From positions 1 through 26,282 of the IMG/VR virus record IMGVR_UViG_3300026519_000057: DNA of 26,282 nucleotides. One strand, given 5' to 3'. The stretch is from a virus. The position numbers and the translations under genes are program-made. The notes below the pieces were generated by a model that saw nothing but the letters and a program-made list of their open reading frames with translations, was not told the DNA's origin and ran no database searches. Shown here piece by piece: positions 8,081-16,429 of this stretch (within the stretch, counting starts at the first letter, position 1; each line of letters begins with the position of its first letter).

Positions 8081-8500
8081 TCACACCTGGATGTTGCTGC
8101 CATCCGGGGCGCGCGAAGCAAACAGTTGTGCCGGCGGTGTCGCAGCCTGCAGAATCGCCTTCTTCGCGTCGTCCGTGGTTACGGCCGGATCGAAAATGAG
8201 GCGCGACAGGTTGAAGTTGCCGACACGCCAAACCACAGCAGCCGTCGTCTCACCCACGCCCGTGTTCACCGGCGACATGAGAACGCCGAACGGAGTGCTG
8301 GTGGCGCCAGCCAACGCCATAGTCTGCGTAGCCGGGTCATACGTTACCACAGAACCCGGTTCCAACGTGGTGTTCTGACCGACCTGCACGCTCTCCGTTA
8401 CGGGCGGAGGGTTGTGGTTGACCAGAATGGCGTATTCGTAGACGCCAGTCTCCTTCTCGGCCTTGGCAAGCCCCCAAAAACCGTCATGCGTGATTGCCAT
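8081..8500 (-). CDS. Head decoration protein, gpD family
   Basis: A 139-residue protein of the bacteriophage lambda head decoration protein D family. It would bind at three-fold sites of the expanded capsid and stabilise it against DNA pressure. It has the small, beta-rich, Thr/Val/Pro-rich composition of the family, with a central motif GSVVTYDPATQTMALAGA and ending LFASRAPDGSNIQV. AGGAG precedes the ATG. Placement between the protease/scaffold gene and the major capsid gene is exactly the lambda C-D-E arrangement. Confidence 0.88.
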   Translation of the reverse strand: MAITHDGFWGLAKAEKETGVYEYAILVNHNPPPVTESVQVGQNTTLEPGSVVTYDPATQTMALAGATSTPFGVLMSPVNTGVGETTAAVVWRVGNFNLSRLIFDPAVTTDDAKKAILQAATPPAQLFASRAPDGSNIQV

Positions 8501-8543
8501 TGTTCATCTCCTGTATTCGCGTTTGCTGCCTTCTCGGCAATCT

Positions 8544-9008
8544 TCAGCCGGCCACCCCTGCCGCACGACGATAGCTGGCGAGCATGGCTTTCACCGGATC
8601 GTCGTCGGCCGTTTCTCCGGCTTCGTCGTCTGCCGCCGCATCGACAGGCGTGTCATGCACCGTCATGGCTGCAGCCAATGGGGATTTCGCCTCCGCCGGC
8701 TGCTCGCCAACGGCCCTGGCCACGATACCCGCCGTCTCCGTTGCCAGCTCGGCGGACCCGCCCCCCAGAAGGACCTTCATACCGGCCTCGAACGGGGCAG
8801 GAATACCGGCATTGGCGACAGCCTCCGTCTCCATGAGGGCCTTGACAGCGGCCAGGACTTCCTCGCGCGCTTCCGAGCGTGCCTTCTCGATGGCCGCGAG
8901 CTGCACCGCCGCATCGGCAGCAATCGCCTCGGACCCGGCAGCCTCGGGCGCCTTCGCCGCGCAATCCTTGTCCTTGCGGCGCTTCTTCGCCTCAGTATCG
9001 TCAGTCAT
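8544..9008 (-). CDS. Probable nested scaffolding protein (Nu3-like) inside the protease gene
   Basis: Inside the protease gene, in frame, ACAGGAG lies nine bases before an ATG at 9008. A second ATG at 9017 is too close to that Shine-Dalgarno. Initiation there would give a 154-residue protein made only of the charged, helical C-terminal region, without the protease active site. In lambda the scaffold Nu3 is made exactly this way within gene C. The internal site is seen; its use is inferred. Confidence 0.5.
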   Translation of the reverse strand: MTDDTEAKKRRKDKDCAAKAPEAAGSEAIAADAAVQLAAIEKARSEAREEVLAAVKALMETEAVANAGIPAPFEAGMKVLLGGGSAELATETAGIVARAVGEQPAEAKSPLAAAMTVHDTPVDAAADDEAGETADDDPVKAMLASYRRAAGVAG

Positions 9009-9860
9009 GTCATCCATCTCCTGTTGCTCCTGCTGATCCTGAACCACGCCTCCTGCCGGATCGGTCGTTGCCGCGATAACGGCATCAGCGAGGCCTACCC
9101 GCACGGCGCGTTCACCCGCATACAGACCTGCTCCCCACCGACCGACCACGACATCACGCGATATGCCGCGACCATCGGCGACCACACCGACCACGACGTC
9201 ATACATGTCGTCTATCATCTGTTGCATATTGGCGACAGCCCCTTCATCCAATGGGCTTGCGTATGACGTCGAATCCTTCCATTTGCCAGCGGACACGACA
9301 GCCACGTCGACGCCAGCCTCATCCAGCATACGGGCATACGACGCCATCTCGGTGATAACGCCGATGCTGCCGACAACAGCCGTCGGGGTTACCGCAATAT
9401 GGGCCGCCGGAGCCATGATGATATACGCCGCTGACGCCATGAGGTGCCGCACCTCGACCTCGACAATCTTCTCATCCGCCAGCCCGGCCACGGCCTCGGC
9501 TACGGAAGCCACCGGACCGGCCTCTCCGCCGGGTGAATTGACCACAAACACGACCCGTTCGATCGTCTCGTCGTTGCGCGCCCGAGCGATGGCGGCCTCC
9601 AGGTATTCATATCCGGTGAACCACGGCGTGGTCATGGCTACACCGGAAAGCAACACGCCCCGCACGGGAATGCGCACCTCCGACCCGGCTTGCTCCCAGG
9701 GGGCGAAGGTGGTTCCCCATGCAACATCGGCCGCACTCATGGGGACCAACGGGGCGTTGTTACGCATCTGGGCGATCGCCATGCGGGCTTCGTCCTCATA
9801 GCCCGGCGCCAGGGCCCACAACCCGGAAACCGGCGTCTTACTCGTCTGCGCCTTGCTCAT
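8544..9860 (-). CDS. Head maturation protease, S49 (gpC-like), with C-terminal scaffold region
   Basis: A 438-residue S49/SppA-type serine protease that would process portal/scaffold components during prohead maturation. Family features are VVFVVNSPGGEAGPV (about 103-117), the nucleophile Ser143 in MASAAYIIMA, and PTAVVGSIGVITE (about 159-171). The likely general base is Lys195 in GKWKD. The Ser-Lys spacing of 52 equals that of Bacillus SppA (Ser147/Lys199). Residues about 275-438 are charged, Ala/Glu/Asp-rich and helical, as expected for a scaffold domain. The gene start overlaps the portal gene end by 23 bases. Like lambda gpC, it probably contains a separately initiated scaffold (see the nested feature). 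Confidence 0.9.
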   Translation of the reverse strand: MSKAQTSKTPVSGLWALAPGYEDEARMAIAQMRNNAPLVPMSAADVAWGTTFAPWEQAGSEVRIPVRGVLLSGVAMTTPWFTGYEYLEAAIARARNDETIERVVFVVNSPGGEAGPVASVAEAVAGLADEKIVEVEVRHLMASAAYIIMAPAAHIAVTPTAVVGSIGVITEMASYARMLDEAGVDVAVVSAGKWKDSTSYASPLDEGAVANMQQMIDDMYDVVVGVVADGRGISRDVVVGRWGAGLYAGERAVRVGLADAVIAATTDPAGGVVQDQQEQQEMDDMTDDTEAKKRRKDKDCAAKAPEAAGSEAIAADAAVQLAAIEKARSEAREEVLAAVKALMETEAVANAGIPAPFEAGMKVLLGGGSAELATETAGIVARAVGEQPAEAKSPLAAAMTVHDTPVDAAADDEAGETADDDPVKAMLASYRRAAGVAG

Positions 9861-11520
9861 CGTCCATCATCTCCATGTCATCGGTCTGCGGCTCCACGGC
9901 AGTCTGCGCTCCGGAGGAAACCGTGAGACCCAAGCGCTCACGGACATCCTGCTCGCGCTTCAACTGCTGCATGACATCACGCCAGTCGCGACCCATCTGG
10001 GCCTGCGCATCCTCCATCGTCAGCAGGCCCGCCTCGACCATGAGCGCCGTGGCCTGCGCCTCCTTGAGCGGGTCGATGTGCCCCTGCGGGGCGCCCAGCC
10101 AACGGCCGGCGATAAAGGCGTCCATGTTCATGCCGTCGTAGATACTGGGAACGCGCCGGCTCTGCATCGTCTCCAGACCGCCTTCCGCCGGCGGGAGCTG
10201 GGCCGCCTCCTCGAACCAGGCGCGCAGGATGGCCGCCGCCACCCGCTCAGCCACGAACCGCCGGCGGGCCTGCAGGCTCTGATAGGTCAACAGCATGGCA
10301 GCGCGGGCGGATGAGTAATTGGTGTTCTCGAAATCCCGGGTGAGCTCCTCATAACTCACCCCACCAACAGCAGCGATATGATGCAGCAGATGACGCGGAA
10401 ACTCGGGATCCGCCCCGCCGACACGCCCGGCCGGCTGGATGTTGAGCTTCGACCCCGGAAAGAGATGCGGGATGCGCACCCCATCCACGGTCAAATGCCG
10501 GCTGCCGCGCACGTAACGCCCGACCGCTTCGAGATACTGTTGCGCCGCGGATACGTAGGCGTCCCCGCCACCGCCAGCCGGTTGCGCCCCCAGTGCGGCC
10601 AACGCGACCTCCGGCGGCATGTCGGACTCGATAACAGCGGCGAACGAGGCGCTGACGATGGCATTCTGCAAGGCAATGAGCCGAAAATCCTTCAGCAGCT
10701 TCGTCTCTCGCAGGGCGGCAGCAAGCTCAGTGATGCCGCGGATCTGCTCCGGCCTGACACTGTTGCGCAGATAGAGGATCTTGCGGCGGCCCCACGGCAG
10801 GTGCGTCCGGTAATACCGCCACTCACGCCCTCCGGCGGCATGCGTGAACCCGAGCTCCCGTGGATGGCGTCTCCAGATATAGAAACCGATGGGCTTGCCG
10901 TTGCGATTGACCCTGACGCCCTGACGGACACGGTCGTCCATCGCGTGCTCCGGCGGGGTCTGCAGACGGTCCAGCTCGATCGGCAGCACGACCGTGCGAT
11001 ACGGGGACCCATTGCGTTCCCGATCGGATAGCCAGTTGAACGCCATCAGATACTCGCCCGACAGCAACTCGATAGCCACGGCCTGCCGGACGATCTCCGT
11101 CAACGTCATGTGGCCCCGCGCGTCGGGGTAAGCCTCCAGGCTTTCCGCCCACAGGCTGAACTTCGTCTCCAACTCCTGCCGAAACTCCTCGGCCCATACC
11201 TCATCATCCTGCAGTCCGAGGACATCAAGACGCGGCGACGACACGAACCGGAACCTGGCCCCAACCACCTGATTCTGATGCAGCGACACCAGAGACCGGA
11301 ACGTCCCCTCATTGCGCAGAAGGTCTCGCGCTCTGGCATCGAGAACAGGCTTGTCCGTCTCGACCTCGACGTTCGGCGACATCAGCTGGGGTTGCCACCC
11401 GGCAAGGTCCCTCTCCAATCGACTGGCCGCCTCATAGGCACCCATCATGCGGGTCGCACGGTTGGGGCCGACGAGACGCTCCAGCTTCGACTTGCGGACA
11501 TCGACCGTTGCCACGCCCAT
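9838..11520 (-). CDS. Portal protein, lambda family
   Basis: A 560-residue dodecameric portal of the lambda gpB family, the DNA entry channel at one capsid vertex. Features are the N-terminal MGAYEAASRLERDL, the segment NQVVGARFRF after a conserved region on the initial helices, and ELLSGEYLMAFNW. Also seen are the C-rich-free central part IELDRLQTPP, GKPIGFYIWRRHP and the late helix motif YEELTRDFENTNYSSARAAML, a strong signature of the family. The C-terminus is acidic with several Met. I choose the ATG in the TGATG junction with gpW; a GTG at 11538 is the alternative. The preceding gpW gene and following protease gene reproduce lambda order W-B-C. Confidence 0.94.
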   Translation of the reverse strand: MGVATVDVRKSKLERLVGPNRATRMMGAYEAASRLERDLAGWQPQLMSPNVEVETDKPVLDARARDLLRNEGTFRSLVSLHQNQVVGARFRFVSSPRLDVLGLQDDEVWAEEFRQELETKFSLWAESLEAYPDARGHMTLTEIVRQAVAIELLSGEYLMAFNWLSDRERNGSPYRTVVLPIELDRLQTPPEHAMDDRVRQGVRVNRNGKPIGFYIWRRHPRELGFTHAAGGREWRYYRTHLPWGRRKILYLRNSVRPEQIRGITELAAALRETKLLKDFRLIALQNAIVSASFAAVIESDMPPEVALAALGAQPAGGGGDAYVSAAQQYLEAVGRYVRGSRHLTVDGVRIPHLFPGSKLNIQPAGRVGGADPEFPRHLLHHIAAVGGVSYEELTRDFENTNYSSARAAMLLTYQSLQARRRFVAERVAAAILRAWFEEAAQLPPAEGGLETMQSRRVPSIYDGMNMDAFIAGRWLGAPQGHIDPLKEAQATALMVEAGLLTMEDAQAQMGRDWRDVMQQLKREQDVRERLGLTVSSGAQTAVEPQTDDMEMMDDEQGADE

Positions 11521-11774
11521 CACCGCACCCCCATCCACACATTGGCCGGCCCACCAGACCCGTAATCGGCCTCGCCACGCTCGGCGAGCGCCATCTCCAG
11601 CATGCGGATAAACCGGGAAAGCTCGTTGATGTTGGCGCGGCTGTAACGCACCTGCTCGCCGTTCTGATCCTGAACCTCGGCCACGGCGCGACCCATGACG
11701 AGCTGGCGGTAGGCCTCACGGGCTTCGGCCAACTGGGTTTTCAGCGTAGCGGTATCGATTTCGGCAAAGATCAC
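11520..11774 (-). CDS. gpW-like head-tail connector protein
   Basis: An 84-residue protein of the gpW family, which in lambda adds to the head after packaging and is needed for tail attachment. The N-terminal helix (TLKTQLAEAREAYRQLVMG), the short beta hairpin (AVAEVQDQNGEQVRYS) and second helix (NELSRFIRMLEMALAER) follow the known gpW fold order. The GTG start overlaps the terminase stop (GTGA) and the stop abuts the portal ATG (TGATG), so it is translationally coupled on both sides. Slightly longer than lambda gpW (68 residues) because of a Gly-rich tail. Confidence 0.87.
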   Translation of the reverse strand: MIFAEIDTATLKTQLAEAREAYRQLVMGRAVAEVQDQNGEQVRYSRANINELSRFIRMLEMALAERGEADYGSGGPANVWMGVR

Positions 11775-13930
11775 GCCAGCAATCCCCCAAGGTCTTCCAA
11801 GGATTGATCTTCGTCCTCTTTAGGGGGTGTTGCAGAATCTGGCAAGGACGGATCGAAAACATTGTCATTTTCATCCCACTCCCGGGCGAACGGTGGGGGA
11901 TCCGTCCAGTCTATCTTCTCGATGGAAATGTCCGGCATGAGTGTCGCCGCCTTGGCGTAGACCATAAGGTCCCACGCCTCGTTCCGGCGGCGGTGCGGGT
12001 TGATCCACCCCTTCTTGGGGTCCTTGATCTCCGCACACAACTCTTCGTAGAACCACCCCGGCAGCCACTCCGGGAAATGCACCATACCGCCAGGCTCGTC
12101 CCGCATGAGCATGGCGTCGACGGAATCCTTGAGCACCTGGGTGTTGAGCTCCCAGACCGGAACCTCTCCCCGAATAACCGCGTAACGATCGCGCCGACCG
12201 CTGTCCGGGAATGTCAGCTTCACGCGAGGCCCGCTCGGCCGGCCCCGCACCAGATGAAACCGCGCATCCAGCCCCGGCTCCCAGACATACAAGGGTTGGC
12301 CTGTTTCGTCCACGAAACCATCGTCGCCGCCGTGCCGCAGCCAATAGACGAACTTGTAGGCCGCCTCCGTGGCGCCGCGCAGACCGGCGCTGTCGCTCAC
12401 CACGGAATGAATGCGCATCACCCGACCACTGCCATCGGCCAGCGGATACGTCCGGAGCAGCACCTCTTCCACCAACTGGCGCCAATCTTCGGGATGACTG
12501 GCCGGATCGATGCGCTTGCGTTCGCCGTCCTCGTCCAGCCGGCGGGATTTGTAGATGTTGAACCGGTCGATGACCCACCAATCCGGATCGCCATGCAGCC
12601 CGGCACCGATACCGATGACCTGGACCACGAACCAACGCTTCTGCACGTCGATCGCCGCGACCAGAAAACGCACGCCCTCCGGCACTTCCTTCTCCGGCAA
12701 TGGGCGGGCGCGGTTGCGCAGCACCTCCGGCGTGCGTGCGTGCTGCTGCGTAACGGGGATATACGGCTCCGCCAGCGACACGTTGGTTACCGCGCGGAGC
12801 TCCTGATCCTCACCGGTCTGTTCGAACGTGCGCAGCGCCGACAGATAGTCGAACACCAACCCCTGCAGGGTAACGAACGTGGCGGCAGGCCCTTTCAACC
12901 AGAACGACGCAATGTCCGTGCGCCGCAGTTTTCCCTCCACCTCCCCGTTCTTGCGCCACACCTGCCCGTCCCCGATCCAGCGGGCGTGGTGGCGGTTCAT
13001 CTCCACCCGCGCTGGGGTGTTCTCGCTCGCCGAATCGTGATAGCGCGCCTGGCACTGCGGGCATTCGATGCGTGCCGTATGCGACGCCTCCGTGATGTCC
13101 GGGATGTCGTCCCAGCGGACGGTCTTCCAGGACGGCTCGAACGCATGTCCGCAGCACACGCATCTCCAATACCAGCGCCGACGATCGCCCTGGTTGTATA
13201 TGGGGAGGATGCCACCAAAGGCCGGCGGGGCCTCATGCGGCGTCTCCGGCGTCCAGTTGGCGTGGTCGATGGGAAACGACGGCGAGCTTTCGGCCACTAC
13301 CATCGCGCGCCGGCCGAACGTCGTGGCGCGCTTGCGGGCAAGGGCGAACGGGGCGCCTTCGCCGCCGATGTCGACGTCCATGCGGTCGTAGTCGGCCAGC
13401 CACAGGGACCCCACGGACCGACCCGCGAAGTTGGCCTTGCTCGGCCACGACACGATGAGATTCATGCGCTGCCGGAACTCCACGCGGAACACCACGCGGT
13501 CAACGATACTGTCGGCCAACACCGGCGTGTGCTCCAGGACACGCTCCAGTTTCACCTTGGACCACTCCTCGGCCCGGTGCTTGGCCGCGTCGTAGAAGAT
13601 CATGTCGGTCGGATCGCAGGCCACCTTGTAGGTCAGCCAGTTGAAAAACATGTCCGACTTGCCGCACTGGGCCGGCCCGACGAATACTGCGGCCCGATAC
13701 TCGTCGCTTTCGAGCACGTCCATGAAATCCACGAGATACGGGGTCGTCGAGTTGCGCCACGGACCCACATACGCGCCCGGGTTATACACCTGGCGATAGC
13801 GCTCCGCCGCTTCCGACACCGTCAGGTCCTCCGGCGGGCGCAGCACATCCGGGATGGCATCGATGACTTCGCGCAGCTTGCGGACCTCGACCCGCTGAAC
13901 GAGCCTGGCGTCGTCAACCCTTTCGTTCAT
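11771..13930 (-). CDS. Terminase large subunit, GpA family
   Basis: A 719-residue packaging motor with ATPase and nuclease domains. Walker A is GPAQCGKS at residues 85-92. A Walker-B-like acidic run WLADYDRMD is at about 177-185. Four cysteines, CVCC (257-260) and CPQC (290-293), look like a zinc-binding insert. The nuclease domain begins near VAAIDVQ (about 425), the usual acidic residue motif of GpA terminases, and further conserved stretches include SDSAGLRGA and NPHRRRNEAWDLMVYA near the end. The acidic C-terminal tail may contact the portal. Length is close to lambda gpA (641) plus extensions. AAGGG precedes the ATG. GpA-type terminases generally act on cos sites. Confidence 0.95.
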   Translation of the reverse strand: MNERVDDARLVQRVEVRKLREVIDAIPDVLRPPEDLTVSEAAERYRQVYNPGAYVGPWRNSTTPYLVDFMDVLESDEYRAAVFVGPAQCGKSDMFFNWLTYKVACDPTDMIFYDAAKHRAEEWSKVKLERVLEHTPVLADSIVDRVVFRVEFRQRMNLIVSWPSKANFAGRSVGSLWLADYDRMDVDIGGEGAPFALARKRATTFGRRAMVVAESSPSFPIDHANWTPETPHEAPPAFGGILPIYNQGDRRRWYWRCVCCGHAFEPSWKTVRWDDIPDITEASHTARIECPQCQARYHDSASENTPARVEMNRHHARWIGDGQVWRKNGEVEGKLRRTDIASFWLKGPAATFVTLQGLVFDYLSALRTFEQTGEDQELRAVTNVSLAEPYIPVTQQHARTPEVLRNRARPLPEKEVPEGVRFLVAAIDVQKRWFVVQVIGIGAGLHGDPDWWVIDRFNIYKSRRLDEDGERKRIDPASHPEDWRQLVEEVLLRTYPLADGSGRVMRIHSVVSDSAGLRGATEAAYKFVYWLRHGGDDGFVDETGQPLYVWEPGLDARFHLVRGRPSGPRVKLTFPDSGRRDRYAVIRGEVPVWELNTQVLKDSVDAMLMRDEPGGMVHFPEWLPGWFYEELCAEIKDPKKGWINPHRRRNEAWDLMVYAKAATLMPDISIEKIDWTDPPPFAREWDENDNVFDPSLPDSATPPKEDEDQSLEDLGGLLA

Positions 13931-14762
13931 CGCGCTTGCCCTTCGTCAATCTGTCCAATCCCTTGCGGGCGGCATCCTTGCGGTGCGCCTCCTTCTCTGC
14001 CATCTCGACCAACTCCGTCATGGCCTGCTCGTCCTCGGTGATGACGAGCCCGGCCCCGCGCTTGCGCATGGCATCCGCGGCCTCGATGACGCGATCGAGC
14101 TCCGCCGCGTAGGACTCCCACGCCGCTTCGCTGACGACCCGCCTGACCGCCTTCTCCGCCACCCGCATGACCTCCCGCACGGCCTGCTTGACCTCCTCAT
14201 ATTGCTGTGGCGAAAGCCCGAGCCGGCGTTCCATGTCCTGCGGAAACGCCATCAGCGCCTCGCGCAACGCCGACAGCATGTCCATCATGACCGCCTCTAT
14301 GTGCTCACGGCGCCACAGCTCGTTGGCGGCTTCCATTGCGGCCAGCCGATGTTTCAAGGCCGTCCAGAACTGCGGCTGATAGCGCACCGGGAGGACCTCG
14401 TTGATCTTGGCCGGCGGTGCAGACGAAAGCCAGTCGGCCACCTGCTGTTTCGGCTCCACCAGGTAACTGGCCGCCACACCGACGTCATACAACGGGCCGC
14501 TGCGTCCCGAGATACGCACGATAGGGGCCTTGGCCAGGCGGGCCCTGACGATATGCGGCGGCTGGCGGAACACGGTTGACAGCCAGTGCACCGATACGCC
14601 ACCGATGACCGCCATCGGATCGAGCCGACCGAGCGGGCGATACTTCCTGGCCTCGCGGACAGCCGCGGCCTCGTCTTCGTCGTATCCGTCGAGGGGAGGC
14701 AGGATGTCTCCCGCCAGCTCTCCCTCGTCGGGAATGTCCTGACCGTCAACACCCGATTTCAT
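13914..14762 (-). CDS. Putative terminase small subunit / DNA-recognition protein
   Basis: A 282-residue protein directly upstream of, and overlapping by 17 bases, the large terminase gene. Residues about 52-102 (VIGGVSVHWLSTVFRQPP then RLAKAPIVRI) look like a winged-helix or Nu1-type helix-turn-helix followed by the wing segment SGPLYDVGVAASYLVEP. This would fit recognition of the packaging site and recruitment of the large subunit. The rest is helical with a long coiled-coil-like region, ending in a basic tail KGKRDERKG. The ATG at 14762 is chosen because GGG lies at normal spacing; 14768 and 14798 are alternatives. The call rests on position and on the HTH-like segment, not on a firm family match. 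Confidence 0.65.
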   Translation of the reverse strand: MKSGVDGQDIPDEGELAGDILPPLDGYDEDEAAAVREARKYRPLGRLDPMAVIGGVSVHWLSTVFRQPPHIVRARLAKAPIVRISGRSGPLYDVGVAASYLVEPKQQVADWLSSAPPAKINEVLPVRYQPQFWTALKHRLAAMEAANELWRREHIEAVMMDMLSALREALMAFPQDMERRLGLSPQQYEEVKQAVREVMRVAEKAVRRVVSEAAWESYAAELDRVIEAADAMRKRGAGLVITEDEQAMTELVEMAEKEAHRKDAARKGLDRLTKGKRDERKG

Positions 14763-16149
14763 CGGCATAGACCCGTATGGCTTCCAACATGGCGTCATTG
14801 CCGCTCTTCTTCCGGTCGAGCAGCTCTAGTGCCACCTCGTCAAACGTGCCTTTCGCCACAATGCGATGAACGAACACGGTTTTCGACTTCTGCCCCGACC
14901 GATGCAGTCTCTTGATGCCCTGCAGGTAGTGCTCCAGGTTGTTCGTGGGACCATACCAGCACATGTGGTGTCCGCCAAACTGCATGTTCAAGCCGTATGC
15001 TACCGACGCTGGATGGGCGAGCAGAAGCCGGATGCGACCGGCATTCCAGTCCTCGTAGTCCGTTTCACTGTCCCCGTAGCACCGGGCGAACGGAAACATT
15101 TCGAGAATGGCGTCGCGGTCCGACTGGAACATCCAAAACAGGAGCAACGGCTCGCCGCCGAGATCCTCCAACAACTCCTCAAGCGCGCGCAGTTTCTCGG
15201 AATGGAACCGCACCGGATCGCCGTCGCTGTCATACACGTGCCCCGACGAGAACTGCAGTAGCTTGTTGGCCAGCACGGCGCTGTTGGCCGCCTCGATGTT
15301 CTTCTCGGCCAGGATGGCATCACGGGCCAGCCTCTTGTATATCTTTCGGGCCCTGGGCGGCAATTCGACCCGGCGATCCGTAACCACCAACGGCGGGAGG
15401 TCCAGATAGTCCTCCTCCTTCATGAAGAACACCACATCCCGTATCCGACCCATGATCTCCTCATGCGCGCCGGCCACCGGCACCCACTTGTGCGCGCGCG
15501 GGATCGGCACGAAGAACCGCCGCAGAAAGACCTCCCGATTCTTCCCAAGCCGCTGACCACCGTCCATGAGAAACAGGGGCGCCCACCAGTCCTGCAGTCC
15601 TTGCGGTGCCGGCGTTCCCGACATCAGCACCACTCGCTTGAAATGCCCCCTCCGACGGCACAACATGGCAAAGGCCGACAGGCGTCGGCCGCCCATAGAG
15701 CCGTCCTTGCGCGTCGTCTTCGGCGTGCGAAGACGCCCCGACTTCAACCGCGACGCCTCGTCATACACGAGCGCGTCAAAGGGCCATTCGTCCTTCCCGA
15801 AATACCTATACAACCAGGGAATGTTCTCGCGGTTGATGACATAGACGTCGGCGTCGACCGCCAGGGCCCTCTCACGCTCCTGCCGGGACCCGAGAACCAG
15901 CGACATGCGCAAACCCCTGGCGAACTCCCACTTACGGCGCTCCGTCGGCCACGTATCCCGAGCCACGGTCAAGGGCGCCACCACCAACACCTTCCGGACG
16001 CCCAGCCGATCGCGCCACATCTGCATGGCCTTCAACACCACCGCCGTCTTCCCGAGCCCCGGCTCCGCGGCCAGATAGACATACGGCTTCTCCACGGCCC
16101 AGCGGACCATGCGACGCTGATACGGTCTGAGATCCTTCCAGCCCGGCAT
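14746..16149 (-). CDS. SNF2-type DEAD-like helicase/translocase
   Basis: A 467-residue superfamily 2 DNA translocase. Motif I is EPGLGKT (about 29-35), motif II DEAS (130-133), motif III SGTPAP (177-182), motif V-like AYGLNMQF, and motif VI RLHRSGQ (414-420). This full set is typical of the compact SNF2-like helicases in phage replication cassettes. It follows a VRR-NUC nuclease gene, a pairing seen in many phages where the nuclease and translocase are thought to act together in recombination or DNA processing. The ATG in the TGATG junction is taken; a GTG one codon upstream is also possible. Its stop overlaps the small terminase candidate, so replication and packaging genes are continuous. 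Confidence 0.92.
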   Translation of the reverse strand: MPGWKDLRPYQRRMVRWAVEKPYVYLAAEPGLGKTAVVLKAMQMWRDRLGVRKVLVVAPLTVARDTWPTERRKWEFARGLRMSLVLGSRQERERALAVDADVYVINRENIPWLYRYFGKDEWPFDALVYDEASRLKSGRLRTPKTTRKDGSMGGRRLSAFAMLCRRRGHFKRVVLMSGTPAPQGLQDWWAPLFLMDGGQRLGKNREVFLRRFFVPIPRAHKWVPVAGAHEEIMGRIRDVVFFMKEEDYLDLPPLVVTDRRVELPPRARKIYKRLARDAILAEKNIEAANSAVLANKLLQFSSGHVYDSDGDPVRFHSEKLRALEELLEDLGGEPLLLFWMFQSDRDAILEMFPFARCYGDSETDYEDWNAGRIRLLLAHPASVAYGLNMQFGGHHMCWYGPTNNLEHYLQGIKRLHRSGQKSKTVFVHRIVAKGTFDEVALELLDRKKSGNDAMLEAIRVYADEIGC

Positions 16150-16424
16150 CACCGTATCCCCAGCACCCGAAACGCGTGATCGGCGTCATCAATTACGTGC
16201 ACTTCCGCCCCGGCAGCGGCCATACGCTCCAGCTCCGCCTTCTGGCGGGGCGACAGCCGCCCCCTGCCGGGGCGTTTGAACTCGATGAACACCACGCGCC
16301 CATCGCGTATGAACAGGCGATCCGGCGCGCCGACACGACCGATCCACGACAACTTCCGGACGAACCATCCGGCATCCTGGGCCGCCTTGACGACTTTCCC
16401 CTCGATGCTCGCTTCAAGTGTCAT
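16149..16424 (-). CDS. VRR-NUC family nuclease
   Basis: A 91-residue stand-alone VRR-NUC (PD-(D/E)xK) endonuclease domain, probably a Holliday-junction- or branched-DNA-cleaving enzyme. Visible active-site candidates are Glu8 in SIEGKVV, Asp35 in APDRLF, Glu48 and Lys50 in VFIEFKRPG, and Gln61 in LSPRQKAELERM. This is the full family signature, and the length is normal for phage versions. The ATG at 16424 follows the polymerase stop by five bases with AAGGA upstream; the longer open frame only overlaps polymerase sequence. Its stop forms a TGATG junction with the SNF2 helicase gene. Confidence 0.92.
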   Translation of the reverse strand: MTLEASIEGKVVKAAQDAGWFVRKLSWIGRVGAPDRLFIRDGRVVFIEFKRPGRGRLSPRQKAELERMAAAGAEVHVIDDADHAFRVLGIR

Positions 16425-16429
16425 CCCCG

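Noticed and set aside
6989-8836. 615-codon rightward open frame
   Set aside because: Spans antisense of capsid, decoration and protease genes; no recognisable domain and His/Arg-rich.
11804-14041. 745-codon rightward open frame opposite the large terminase
   Set aside because: Shadow of the GpA gene; low-complexity composition and no ribosome site.
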